DNA from: JAKAVN01 sp963734845
GTDB taxonomy: Bacteria > Desulfobacterota > Binatia > Binatales > Binataceae
DNA: 64,000 bases
Direction of reading: 5' to 3'
Assembly (NCBI GenBank): GCA_963734845.1
Contig: CAVTIS010000003.1
Location: 62,001 to 126,000, forward strand
Position 1 is the first letter of the stretch. The number at the start of each line of letters is the position of its first letter. The notes beneath the pieces are model-generated. The model worked only from the letters and a program-made list of their open reading frames with translations, had not been told where the DNA came from and searched no databases. This document shows, piece by piece, positions 16,708-26,134 of the stretch. A program made the position numbers and the translations under genes.

Positions 16708-16888
16708 ATGTGGTCTCGATTCCTATACCGAGCTCACTTACTCACTCTACAGCAGGCGTGACGCAAGAGCCACCGCAGGGCAGCTGTATTTGGTTATTTG
16801 GAGCACCGGAAATACCTGTCTCTACTGAAAACTCGGAAAGCATGCAAAAGTCCAGCGATTTGTCTTGTCCGGCCATAGTGTCACGGGC

Positions 16889-17909
16889 ATGCTCGCATTC
16901 ATCTCGGAGCTTCTTTCATGGCTCGCTGGTCGGTTTCGCAACCGCGCGGAGTTGGAGCTCGAGGTCTTTGCGCTCCGCCACCAACTGGCAGTTCTGCGTC
17001 GCCAGCGTCCCAGACGCACCCGGCTCTCCGCGCTCGATCGCCTACTCTGAACCTGGCTCTACCGGGTCTGGCCGCGGTGCTTGAACATAATTGTGTTGGT
17101 GAAGCCGGCGACCATGGTCCAGTGGCACCGTCAAGGCTTCCGGCTCTATTGGCGCTGACGCTCGAGGCCTGGGCCGCCGTCAGTAGTTCACGAATTCGTG
17201 ATCTGATCCGGCAGATGAACAACGCCAACCCACTGTGGGGTGCGCCCTGCATCCACGGCGAGCTGCTGAAGCTCGGCATTAACGTCAGCCAGGCGACGGT
17301 CGCCAAGTACATGGTGCGACGAGTCGGAAGGCCTTCGCCGGCTTGGCGTAGTTTCTTGCGCAATCAGGCTGCGGGAATCGCCGCCATCGACATGTTCGTG
17401 GTTGTGTCGGCGTCTTTTCAACTCTTGTACGTGATGATCATCCTGGCTCACGATCGCAGGAGGATTGTGCGGTTTGATGTCACCGAGCACCCCACGGCAA
17501 TCTGGCTTTCACAGCAGGTACCGAAGCGTTCCCGTGGGACACCGCTCCGCGCTATCTGCTGCGCGATCGCGATGCCTCGTATGGCACAAACTTCCGCCGA
17601 CGGGTCGAAGCGATGGGCATCGTCGAGGTCATAACTGCGCCGCGCTCACCTTGGCAGAATGCTTACGTCGAGCGGGTCATCGGTTCGATACGCCGTGAGT
17701 GTCTGGACCACCTAGTCATCTTCAACCAGCGCCATCTGCGCCGCGTCTTCACATCTTACCTCGAGTATTACCATCGCACCCGGACGCATCTTTCATTCGA
17801 CAAGGATTGCCCTGAGCAGCGGCCGATACAGGTGCCCAAGGTCGGAAAAATCATCGCCATCCCCCAAGTCGGTGGTATGCACCATCGCTACCAGCGCCTC
17901 GCGGCGTGA
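16889..17909 (+). pseudogene. DDE (integrase-core) transposase, several breaks
   Basis: A second subtype of the same transposase family as 11297-12327. The N-terminus (ELEVFALRHQLAVLRRQRPR) is followed by in-frame TGA codons (17048-17050 and near 17157). The middle part resumes in another frame as SRIRDLIRQMNNANPLWGAP and FLRNQAAGIAAIDMFVVV (first Asp present). After QQV near 17520 the frame shifts again to RDRDASYG and SPWQNAYVERVIGSIRREC (Glu). All three catalytic residues exist but in different frames, so no active enzyme can be made. Confidence 0.8.
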
Positions 17910-17923
17910 CTCTTCGCACTCAC

Positions 17924-18055
17924 ACCCGCACGCATCTTTCGCTCGACAAGGATTGCCCCGATTCCCGCCCGATCATGCCACCTAAGATCGGAAAGGTCGT
18001 CACCATCCCGAAAGTCGCCGGCTTGCATCACCGCTACGAACGTCTCGCCGCCTGA
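17924..18055 (+). pseudogene. Second transposase 3' end, tandem remnant
   Basis: Directly after the stop of the copy above, a further C-terminus reads TRTHLSLDKDCPDSRPIMPP, KIGKVVTIPKVAGLHHRYER, LAA. It parallels but does not equal the preceding C-terminus (RTHLSFDKDCPEQRPIQVPK), so it comes from a different copy, not a local duplication. Confidence 0.7.
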
Positions 18056-18331
18056 CTCGTGCCCGATTTAGGCTCACCAATGGTTGCATCCGTCGTATGA
18101 AGGCCATTGTTTCGGAGGGTTTTCCACCTCGATCAGGGGCCGACCATTTTAACGTTCTTGATTTCGGCCCAGCTCGCTGAGGCGCGTAAATTCTGGAGCA
18201 ATTCTGGCGGCTGCTCAAATTCCGATTCAAATGGAATTCTCAGTATGGACAAGCCACAGGCCGCATCGTGCTATCCGAAATAGGCTATGGCTGTGACATG
18301 GCTCCCTTGCGGCCTAGTACAAAATTTAGGT

Positions 18332-18622
18332 CTAATCATCCTTTGACTGGCATGGCCTTATGCCAGCATAATCACTGAGTTCGCCTACAGTGCGATTTGC
18401 GCTCTGCAGCTGATCGTGTAATTTCTCTGCGCTTTTCTTCATTTCCGGTCCGGCAGTAGTCGGTTGACTCGGTTGACTCTTCCTAATAGCCGTAGAAATC
18501 TCGCCTAGATCCTTGTGCATTGCCTTTGTGTATAGCTTGGCCCATGTCAGCTCTGCCATCAGCGCCGGTTTTGCTGATTGAGTTTCTGCCACAGTAGTTC
18601 CTGCATCATCATCAATTGACAT
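18332..18622 (-). CDS. Hypothetical small protein
   Basis: A 96-residue hydrophilic protein (MSIDDDAGTTVAETQSAKPA...), rich in Ala, Ser, Lys and Gln, with helical stretches ELTWAKLYTKAMHKDLGEIS and MKKSAEKLHDQLQSANRTVG. GAGGC lies nine bases before the ATG. No family recognised; the helices could form a short coiled coil. Confidence 0.5.
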   Translation of the reverse strand: MSIDDDAGTTVAETQSAKPALMAELTWAKLYTKAMHKDLGEISTAIRKSQPSQPTTAGPEMKKSAEKLHDQLQSANRTVGELSDYAGIRPCQSKDD

Positions 18623-18692
18623 TTTTGTTGCCTCACAACGCTTCCATAGACACGGGAAGATACAATCTCGTTCAGGCCTTGCTCGCGGACGC

Positions 18693-18757
18693 TTTGGGTT
18701 GGTCTAGCGAAAAGTGGTCAAAGGCGAGCGGAAGGGCCACCGTTGGGCTGGATCAAG
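18693..18757 (+). repeat. Repeat copy B, left arm of an inverted pair
   Basis: CTTTGGGTTGGTCTAGCG (18694-18711) and TTGGGCTGGATCAAG (18743-18757). Both blocks recur inverted at 20622-20673, and most of the segment recurs directly at 16652-16707. Confidence 0.65.
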
Positions 18758-19066
18758 GTCGGACCAAACTTTCTACGTCATCCCCGACTTCGCTAGACTA
18801 CATTAGGTGCGATGCACAAAGCCACTGGAACACCGGGCATTTGGTTATGTCAATAACGAAGCTTAACGATTGGTCGAACCTTGTGCGCGAATCCGCATCT
18901 CTGGCGAAACGGAACAACCGACAAGTGACGCGGCATGACTCGACATATGAGTTCTCTCCGGTGCCGGTGAGGCGGGCGCATCGCCCCTACACGCGCGATT
19001 TTTTTGCGGTCATTCCTAGTCAGACTGAATCGCGACCCAAAATGGGAATCGCAGTTTTTGATGAGG

Positions 19067-19153
19067 ATGCGGCACGCTCTCCGTGGGCAGAACGGTCGCG
19101 TTGAGTGGCTTATTAAATCCGTTCGTCGCGAATGCGTCGACTACATCATCGGG
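19067..19153 (+). pseudogene. DDE transposase remnant
   Basis: The frame contains NGRVEWLIKSVRRECVDYII, the Glu-containing C-terminal motif of integrase-core transposases. No catalytic Asp segment remains. It follows repeat copy B, consistent with one decayed element spanning about 18.7-19.2 kb. Confidence 0.65.
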
Positions 19154-19309
19154 GTTCGAGCTAGGCGCACTTGCGCCCTGTCGTGAACGCCTCCAGCTTG
19201 TATTGCAACGAAGCTCGCGCCCGTCTCGCAGGATACGGCGCAGTCCAATTCTAGCGCCGAACCGCTTCAGTGCGCAGACGGATTCGACCGCGGGCGCAGC
19301 GGATCGTAT

Positions 19310-19456
19310 CTACGCACGCCCGCTGAGCAGCATAACGAGCAGAATAATGAGAATGATTCCGCCGATCCCGATTCCTCCATAGGGCCCGTACGCGTAGTAA
19401 CCACCGCCACCGCCAAAGAGCAGAAGCAAGATTAGAATCAGGATTAAAGGTGACAT
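19310..19456 (-). CDS. DUF3309-like small membrane protein, copy 2
   Basis: A 48-residue protein, MSPLILILILLLLFGGGGGY then YAYGPYGGIGIGG and IILIILLVMLLSGRA. It differs from copy 1 (6199-6345) at only five residues. GGAGGTG lies two to three bases before the ATG, a strong but close ribosome site. DNA similarity extends slightly beyond the stop, so it arose by duplication. It lies inside the inverted-repeat-bounded segment 18.69-20.67 kb. Confidence 0.8.
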   Translation of the reverse strand: MSPLILILILLLLFGGGGGYYAYGPYGGIGIGGIILIILLVMLLSGRA

Positions 19457-19635
19457 AACACCTCCGATGAAAAAGGCCGACTATTTCTAGAGGGCCTATC
19501 AACAGATCGCCTCGGCGGTCGCCGCGGCAAATAACGCGTTACGGGTTCACAGTCAGCGATACTCATGTTAACGACAGTGTGAACGCTGGTCGAAATGCTT
19601 CACGCGAGATTAGAGGTGTTCGACGAACTTAGACC

Positions 19636-20365
19636 TCACGACACCAGCTTTGCCAATACGTCGTCATCGTGACGGATAGCGGTACGCTCAATGCCTCCGA
19701 TCTTGTCCGTGCACACAATGAATTGCCGGCCTTGACGAATGATGAAGTGCTCGCGCTCCAATTGCGCCAGGTGCTCGGTGACTCTGGGCCGCGAAGCCCC
19801 GACGAGAGTGGCTGAACGAGCCTCTCAGAAGCTCGCCGCGCGACTCTTTGATTCCAAAATCGGCAGCCAGTTCAAGCAGCGTAATGGCGATGCGTTCATG
19901 AAGATCGAGGTTCAGGAAACTGGAGCTGCGCAGCAGCAGTCGGTAGCAATGGTGCAAATCGTTCTGATGAAATGTCTTGAAGGCCGATTCGGAGCGATGC
20001 ACAGAGATATTTTCGAAAGTGCTCCAGTTCAGACTGCCGACTCTGCAATCATCGTAAGCCTCGCACCGAAAACCGAAGCGGCCGAATGGCAGCAAAGGAA
20101 ACTCGGGGATCGGACCCGGCGGAAGCAGGGCGATGGTCACCCGCTCGCCGCGGGCGTTCTGGCAAGTGATGCGCGCGATGCCTTTTAACAGGATGTGAGC
20201 GTCGGCTGCGAGGGCGGCTTCGGAAATTATCTGCGGCCGTTTGAAGTCGGCAAGCGCCAGCGTTCCCGCCAGCAAGCCCAGCTCTGAGACGGAAAGCCAC
20301 GAGAGAGCTTTGAGCCGGGTCAGTTTGTCGGGGTCACTGTCTGTGGGATTTCGCGTTTCATTCAA
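19636..20365 (-). pseudogene. Crp/Fnr-family regulator, frameshift in the HTH
   Basis: The N-terminal 170 residues form a cyclic-nucleotide-binding-type beta-roll (LTRLKALSWLSVSELGLLAG, HILLKGIARITCQNARGERV) and dimer helix (ERIAITLLELAADFGIKES). Near 19812 the frame breaks inside the helix-turn-helix. The other frame continues TLVGASRPRVTEHLAQLERE, HFIIRQGRQFIVCTDKIGGI and stops at 19636. Total length is 730 bases, i.e. one base too many. No Cys cluster of Fnr type is visible. If the break is an assembly error this is a complete 242-residue regulator. Confidence 0.7.
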
Positions 20366-20781
20366 AATTGCACCTTAGGGAACATATGACGAGCCTATGC
20401 CGTGGTTGGAGATTGAGCACACAGGATGTTATCTAGAGAACAAAAGACGGGTTTCCTCAACGGCTTTTCGGGACCAACAGCACGCGCTGCGAAGGCCAGG
20501 ACCGCCCGGGAAGTTTATGACGCGAGTGTGTCTTCACTAAACGGAGGAGCCTTGCGGTGGCTTTGGCATCGCCGGCAATGTAGTGTGAACAAAGCGGGAT
20601 CGACATCGGAATCTAGTCCAGCTTGATCCAGCCCAAACTGACCTTTGGCCGTGATCCGCTAGACCAACCCAAAGTCTAACAACTAAGACCTGCGGAAGTC
20701 GGCGTATATTTCGCTGGGAAGCATCGCGGTCGTCGTTCTTGTAACCTGTTTATTCGGCATAGCTGGAAAGAGGTGAAGAAC
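20366..20781. other. Intergenic with inverted repeat arm
   Basis: Holds the right arm of the inverted repeat (20622-20673). The other open frames have no support. The end of the region carries the ribosome site of the next gene. Confidence 0.4.
20622..20673 (-). repeat. Right arm of inverted pair
   Basis: On the minus strand it reads CTTTGGGTTGGTCTAGCG ... TTTGGGCTGGATCAAG. The outer 18 bases and the inner 15-base block match the left arm at 18693-18757; the middle is shorter here. Confidence 0.65.
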
Positions 20782-21144
20782 ATGAACCGCATATCCATTT
20801 TGTTGATTGCAGTCGCGCTTCCAGTCGCTTTCGCTGCTCCATCGGCGGCGCAGGAAGGAAAGACGCTGGGCACCGTCATCAACGGAAATACCACAATCGA
20901 GTTCAAGGCTGCCGATACCAGCGACATCGATACGCAAAAGCTCAAGACCTGGAACGACTTCGCGAGCCAACATCCGAAGGTCGCGAGGGACCTCGCCTAC
21001 AAGCCCAAGCTGATCAATGACGACGGCTATGCGAAGAAGCATCCGGCACTCGCCGCATTCTTCTCGGCGCATCCGGATATTCGTGAGGCGATGGCGGCAA
21101 ATCCCGGCAACTACAACGCAATCCCGCCGCGTCCCGGCGAATAG
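20782..21144 (+). CDS. Exported protein with HP/NPG repeats
   Basis: A 120-residue secreted or periplasmic protein. The signal peptide MNRISILLIAVALPVAFAAP ends near SAAQE. The mature part has three related helical units built on HP-x-(V/L/I): SQHPKVARDLAYKPKLINDD, KKHPALAAFFSAHPDIREAM and AANPGNY. Similar HP-x-(I/L) repeats occur in uncharacterised exported proteins. GAGGTGA lies before ATG 20782, so this start is preferred over the GTG three codons earlier. The IS5 element has inserted only about 35 bases after the stop. Confidence 0.65.
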   Translation: MNRISILLIAVALPVAFAAPSAAQEGKTLGTVINGNTTIEFKAADTSDIDTQKLKTWNDFASQHPKVARDLAYKPKLINDDGYAKKHPALAAFFSAHPDIREAMAANPGNYNAIPPRPGE

Positions 21145-21179
21145 CCTTAGCTCGCTCGGCTGATTTGGCCAGCCACTAG

Positions 21180-22354
21180 GGAAGCTCTGCATAAGTGTTT
21201 CGGTTCGGGTATAAATAGTTAGTTGGGTCGGCGGATGTGGAGGAGAGGAGATGGGTAATCAGCGGACGTTTGCATCGCTGGCGTGGAATGGGAAGGGCAA
21301 AGTCACGCGGCGCGAGCGGTTCCTGGCCGAGATGGATGCGGTGATTCCATGGTCGCGGCTGGTCAGGCTGATCGAACCGCACTACCCCAAAGCCGGCCAA
21401 GGTCGCCAGCCGCTGGGACTGGAGAAGATGCTGCGGATTTATTTCTTGCAGCAGTGGTTCAATCTGTCGGACCCACAGGCCGAAGATGCGATCTATGACA
21501 GCGAGTCGATGCGGCGTTTCGCGCGGGTTGAGCTGGGCGACGAGGTGGTGCCGGACGAGAGTACGATTCTGCGCTTCCGCCACCTGCTGGAGCAGCACGG
21601 GCTGACCCATGCCATCTTCGATGCGGTGGCGGACCTTTTGGAAGAACGGCGGCTGCTGCTGCGCTCGGGCACCATCGTGGACGCGACCATCATCGCGGCA
21701 CCGAGTTCGACCAAGAACGCGAGTGCGAGCCGCGACCCCGAGATGAAGCAGACCCGCAAGGGTCGCAACTGGCACTTCGGGATGAAGCTGCACATCGGCG
21801 CGGATAAACGCGGTATCGTCCATACGGTCAGAGCGACCGCTGCCAGCGTAGCCGACATCACCCAGTTGCCTGACCTGCTGCACGGGCTGGAGCGGGAAGT
21901 CTTCGGCGATCAGGCGTACTGGAAGGAAGACGATCGAGAGTTTCTCGAGGCTTGGGGGATGCGCTACCGGATCAATCGGCGTCCTACCTCTAAACGGCCG
22001 CTGAGCGCGCGCTGGCGGATGATCAACCGGGCGCGTTCGCGGACCCGGGCGCGCGGCGAACACGCCTTTCGCATAGTCAAGCAACTGTGGGGCTTCGCCA
22101 AAGTGAGATACCGCGGCCTGGCCAAGAACCTGGCACGGGCGCAGACCATGTTTGCGCTGGCTAATCTCTATCAGGTCCGCAGACAGCTGCTCCCAGCAGG
22201 GGCCAGGTGTGCGCTGTGAGGAAACCTCGGGCAGCAAGCAGTCTCGGTGGCGCTCATCGCAGGACCAGTCATCACTCAACCTCCATTCGTTGAACCCGAT
22301 TGTCATGACCACTTTCAGCCAATCTTTCAGCACAACCACCTGTGCAGAGCTTCC
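21180..22354 (+). mobile_element. IS5-family insertion sequence, apparently complete
   Basis: Length 1175 bases. Terminal inverted repeats GGAAGCTCTGC (21180-21190) and GCAGAGCTTCC (22344-22354) match perfectly over 11 bases. They are flanked by a 4-base target duplication CTAG (21176-21179 and 22355-22358), the target preference known for the IS5 group. One transposase gene fills most of it. Being intact, with duplication preserved, it is the youngest element in the window. Confidence 0.92.
21251..22219 (+). CDS. IS5-family transposase
   Basis: A 322-residue DDE transposase. The N-terminal DUF772-like domain (QPLGLEKMLRIYFLQQWFNL, DSESMRRFARVEL) precedes the RNase-H-like core: GTIVDATIIAAPSSTKN (first Asp), WHFGMKLHIGADKRG, VFGDQAYWK (second Asp) and RGEHAFRIVKQLWGF with the YREK-like Glu. 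The frame is unbroken and within the usual length for the family, so the enzyme is probably active. GGAG precedes the ATG. Confidence 0.92.
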   Translation: MGNQRTFASLAWNGKGKVTRRERFLAEMDAVIPWSRLVRLIEPHYPKAGQGRQPLGLEKMLRIYFLQQWFNLSDPQAEDAIYDSESMRRFARVELGDEVVPDESTILRFRHLLEQHGLTHAIFDAVADLLEERRLLLRSGTIVDATIIAAPSSTKNASASRDPEMKQTRKGRNWHFGMKLHIGADKRGIVHTVRATAASVADITQLPDLLHGLEREVFGDQAYWKEDDREFLEAWGMRYRINRRPTSKRPLSARWRMINRARSRTRARGEHAFRIVKQLWGFAKVRYRGLAKNLARAQTMFALANLYQVRRQLLPAGARCAL

Positions 22355-22538
22355 CTAGGCGGTGGCCGTCAGGTGTGGCCCGACGTCCCGCACGTGATCG
22401 CGCGTGAGATAGAGCCGGGAACTGGGCGTGGACTTCTTTCAAATGATCCGAGTCATGTATCGCTATTGCGGATTTGAGACCTGTTTAATCCTACGATTTC
22501 AAAAGAAAGGTCGCGTCATACAGACTTCCTGCGCGCGT

Positions 22539-23960
22539 TCATAGCAGCGGCTGGATCATCCGCGCCGCGATTTCTCGAAGCCGCTCGTTCAGTCCTCTGC
22601 GTTCCCACTTCTTAAGCGTAATCCGCCTGCAGCGCTCAAGGTCGTTGCTGAACATCAGGTCCATCCGGTCCGCAAATGAATGGCTCAGTATGATCGCGTT
22701 GAGTTCATTGTCACGTACGATGCTCCACCAGTCGAGGTTCGACGTACCGACCGTGGACCAGACGCCATCCACCGTCGCGGTCTTGGCGTGCAGCATCTTG
22801 CCTTGCCATTCGTAAATCTTCACGCCGGACTTGAGCAAATCAAGGTAATGCGAACGCTCCGCCGACACGATAAACGGCTCGTCGCTCTGGCTCGGCAGCA
22901 ACAGGCGGACGTCGACTCCGCGGCGCGCGGCGCTCTCCAGCTGCCGCAGCATCTGATGGTCCGGGGCGAAATAGGCATCGGTTATATAGACGTTGGTTTC
23001 GGAATTCATTATGGCGGAGATGATCGTCACATAAATGAGGCTGAATCGTTCCGGCACACTCGCGATTACACGTACTATGTCATGGCCCTGTTTGGTCAGG
23101 TTTGGAAAGTATTCGCGGGGACTGAGTAGCGGGCCTTTTTGATAATACCACTCGTGGACGAACACCTTTTGAAATTCGGCAACCGCAGGGCCCTGCACCT
23201 CGATATCGGTGTCGCGCCACAGTTGCAGCGGCGCTCTGTGCTCGCTGGGGACCACTCCGCTCGCGTAATCCTCCGAGATATTCACGCCGCCCGTGAAGGC
23301 GACTTTGCCGTCTACGATCACCATCTTGCGATGATTTCGATGGCTAAACGTCCAGCCCAACTCGGTCTCGAACGGATCGAGTGGACGATACTGCACCACC
23401 GCGATTCCATTCTGCCGCATCCGATCGATGAAACTGGCTGGCGTGCTGAGCGACCCGAGGCTGTCGTACATCAGGTTAACTTGCACGCCGTGGCGCTGCC
23501 GATCGATCAGCGCGTCGGCGAACGTCTGCCCCACCCGACCGGCCGAGAATATGAACATTAGGATGTTGATGCTGCTCTTGGCGGAGCGAATCGCCGTCAG
23601 CATCGCCTTGTAAGTCGGTTTGCCGTTCTCGAGCAAGATCACTTTGTTGCCGAGCGTGAGCGGCGGCACATCGCTCAACGCCTGCTCGAAGGCGATTTGC
23701 CGCTGGAGGATGTCGCTCGGGACTTGCTGATGTTTCTCGAGGCGCGCGATAATCCGCTCGCCCTGGTTTGCCGTAACGGCACCATGAGGTCCCACGAAGC
23801 TCGGTGTTACGTAAACGAGAGGGTCGGCGTGGAGCAGCGCATTTACATCAGGAACAGTAGCGCATCCAACCATCTGAGAAGCCAACGCAAGAAGCAGGAC
23901 GAGCACAAAATGTAGCCTTGCACGTCGTCCCAAGGTTCGACCCGCACGTGAGTTATTCAA
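22539..23960 (-). CDS. Lipoprotein phospholipase D / cardiolipin-synthase-like protein
   Basis: A 473-residue protein with a lipoprotein signal (lipobox MVGC near residue 33), so it is probably anchored to a membrane on the periplasmic side. Two HKD motifs mark the PLD superfamily: HRNHRKMVIVDGKVAFTGGV (about residue 215) and MLHAKTATVDGVWSTVGTSN (about residue 395). The order and spacing fit cardiolipin synthases such as ClsB/ClsC, which join or transfer phosphatidyl groups. The first codon is TTG with AGGAA close by. The next gene upstream is a remnant, so it is transcribed alone. Confidence 0.85.
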   Translation of the reverse strand: MNNSRAGRTLGRRARLHFVLVLLLALASQMVGCATVPDVNALLHADPLVYVTPSFVGPHGAVTANQGERIIARLEKHQQVPSDILQRQIAFEQALSDVPPLTLGNKVILLENGKPTYKAMLTAIRSAKSSINILMFIFSAGRVGQTFADALIDRQRHGVQVNLMYDSLGSLSTPASFIDRMRQNGIAVVQYRPLDPFETELGWTFSHRNHRKMVIVDGKVAFTGGVNISEDYASGVVPSEHRAPLQLWRDTDIEVQGPAVAEFQKVFVHEWYYQKGPLLSPREYFPNLTKQGHDIVRVIASVPERFSLIYVTIISAIMNSETNVYITDAYFAPDHQMLRQLESAARRGVDVRLLLPSQSDEPFIVSAERSHYLDLLKSGVKIYEWQGKMLHAKTATVDGVWSTVGTSNLDWWSIVRDNELNAIILSHSFADRMDLMFSNDLERCRRITLKKWERRGLNERLREIAARMIQPLL

Positions 23961-24382
23961 TTCCTGTCATTCCGCCTGATCCGTCCGGCAACTACAGTCC
24001 GGCGTCAGCGTAACCGCGCCGTCTGCGCGAGCTTCCGGTGATGAATATGGGTATCCGCTTTTGCGCAAGCGCCGGCCGGTGAGCCTTCGATGTCGCGCTC
24101 CGCTAATCGCATGCCATGGTTACGGCAGGGAATGTGCCATCGCTTCCGGCATTTCTTGTGAATGGACCCGCGAAAAAATGACGCCTGATTGCCTGATTTT
24201 GACGCCGGCCGCGCCTGCTTCGCTTTACAAGCAGCCGCACATGATGCTCAAGGCGTTGAAAACATTACCGGTTAACGTGGAAGCAACGAGTGGCTGGGCG
24301 CGCCAGCTCGTCGCCGCCAGGCTCCACCAGTTCTGAGTGTCGAGAACGACCGCGTCAGATCGGCGCAACTGAAAACCGCACC
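23961..24382. other. No gene recognised
   Basis: A plus-strand frame of 91 codons (24061-24336) is open but has no recognisable domain. The 3' end of the recombinase remnant begins at 24383. Confidence 0.35.
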
Positions 24383-24930
24383 TTACTTGATACCGAGAGC
24401 ATTGCGTTGCGCCGGCCAGTCGAGCGGCAGATCGATGCGGTTGAGCAGCGTCTCGGCGCTGAGCTCTGTGGGTTGTTGCCCATGGCAGATCGCTTCCACG
24501 ATTGCGGGGGTTACGAACGCCAGGCGCGAGAGACGCTCGACGTAGCGTTTGCCAATACCTTCGCTTCGCGCGATCTCGGCGAGCGAGTGCGCCCGGCCGG
24601 AGGCCAGCTCGTCGAACCAAACCCGCGCACGCGCTATGGCTTTGAGCAATGGCGAGTCTACCTTGCGCGGTGGTTCGTTACCCGCGGCGATGATGATCCG
24701 CGTTTCCACACCGCGGCGCTTCATTTTGAGTGGCACGAAGCGGGACAGACCAAGAATGCTGCTGGTCTGCACTCCCGAGTGCGAACAGGGAACCCGGACC
24801 TTGAGTGTCACCCGCACGCCGTCGTCGCACAGTTCGATCCAGTCGACGAGCTCGACCATGCAGTCCTTGGAATCGGATTCGTTTTCCAGCCGGCGGGAAA
24901 GAGCGGACGTCGATTCAATAGTGGCTCTTA
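24383..24930 (-). pseudogene. Serine recombinase C-terminal fragment
   Basis: The frame reads LSRFVPLKMKRRGVETRIII, LKAIARARVWFDELASGRAH, EIARSEGIGKRYVERLSRLA and ETLLNRIDLPLDWPAQRNAL to a natural stop. It matches the C-terminal arm of the recombinase at 12586 (FVPMRMKRRGVEMRLIIDGD) and shows what that one lost. The catalytic and recombinase domains are absent: the frame runs into reversed sensor-kinase sequence at about 24930. Confidence 0.75.
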
Positions 24931-25761
24931 TGTCGGGCGATGTGCCCAAGGTGCGTGCAGCGATCGAGACCGCGGCGCGGACCGGCATTTACCATACGGA
25001 ATTCCGCGTAAAGCACTCGGATGACAGTGTCCACTGGCTTTCGGGAAGCGGCCAAATTGCCCGGGACGAAACGCATCATGCGCGTTGGCTGCGCGGAGCC
25101 TATTACGAAATCACTGAGCGGAAAGTGCTCGAGGCCCGGCTGTTGGCGCTCAATGAGACCTTGGAGTCGCGCGTTGCGGAGCGCACTTGGCAGCTCGAGG
25201 CAAGTGTCACAAAACTGGAAGAAACCGAGCGCCGCTTTCGCCTGCTCGTAGAAGGCGCTACGGATTACGCAATTTTCATGCTGGATCCGGCAGGAAACGT
25301 CATCAACTGGAACACGGGCGCCGAGCGGATCAAAGGCTATAGCGCTGAAGAAATCATCGGACGGCACTTTTCGCTTTTTATACCGAACAGGATCGGCGGG
25401 TTGGGCGCCCAAAGGAGAAGATGACGCTGATGTCCGCAGTTCTCTTGTCGAGATCCTCGGCGAGCTAGATTACCGAGTCATTGAGGCGCCGAATGGTCCC
25501 GCCGCTCTTCGGCAACTCGACGCGCACCACGAAATCAAGCTTTTGTTGACCGATGTTGGCTTGCCGGGCGGCATGACCGGTCGGCAACTAGCCGACGAGG
25601 CACTGCGGCGGAAGGCGGGCTTGAAGGTGCTATTCGCGAGCGGCTACGCGCGCAATGCCATTGTTCACCACGGGCGGCTCGATCCCGGCGTTGAATTAAT
25701 CATGAAGCCGTTCACCTATGCCGACCTCGCGGGAAAAGTTCGTCGCATCCTGGATGCTTGA
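24931..25761 (+). pseudogene. Hybrid histidine kinase remnant: PAS regions joined to receiver
   Basis: In one frame: the end of a PAS fold (YHTEFRVKHSDDSVHWLSGS, ARWLRGAYYEITERK), a coiled coil, and the start of a second PAS (RFRLLVEGATDYAIFMLDPA, GYSAEEIIGRHFSLFIP). A shift at about 25415 leads to a receiver domain in another frame: EDDADVRSSLVEILGELDYR, LLLTDVGLPGGMTG with the phospho-Asp, and MKPFTYADL with the conserved Lys. The HisKA and ATPase domains are missing, so a large internal deletion joined PAS and receiver. Not functional as a kinase. Confidence 0.75.
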
Positions 25762-25860
25762 TGGAGAACGGTTTGCGGGACAACAGCTGTAATTCTACGG
25801 CGCGAGTCTCTGACGCGCTTGCGACGGTGGAACGTCGATCGCTTGATGTTCGTATAAGAC

Positions 25861-25962
25861 GTGGAACAGCACGCTGACGAAGAGGAGAAGGAAATCTTCA
25901 AGGAAGCGCGCAAGCTCGGCGATGATCGCCTCGAACAACTTGGTCAGCAGATTCAGGAATGA
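25861..25962 (+). pseudogene. Hemerythrin HHE-domain C-terminal remnant
   Basis: A 33-codon frame, EQHADEEEKEIFKEARKLGD then DRLEQLGQQIQE. The HxxEEExEIF pattern is the last metal-ligand helix of HHE cation-binding proteins. The three other helices are not found upstream in any frame. Confidence 0.65.
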
Positions 25963-26134
25963 AAAAAAGACTTCAATCAGAGGGATCGACCAACCGAAAG
26001 CAGTCGAGCGGAAAGGCGTAAAGGAATGGCTTCACGGTTGATGCCATCAAAGCGGCTGCTGGCGTGGCCGCAACGATGATCCGCTGAAGCAATACCGGGC
26101 GCGTCCCGCCTATCATGAATGCGGCGCGCAAATC

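Noticed and set aside
21176..22339. A 387-codon open frame antisense to the IS5 transposase
   Set aside because: It mirrors the transposase frame, crosses the element's terminal repeat and has no motif; GC-rich coding DNA often leaves the opposite strand open.
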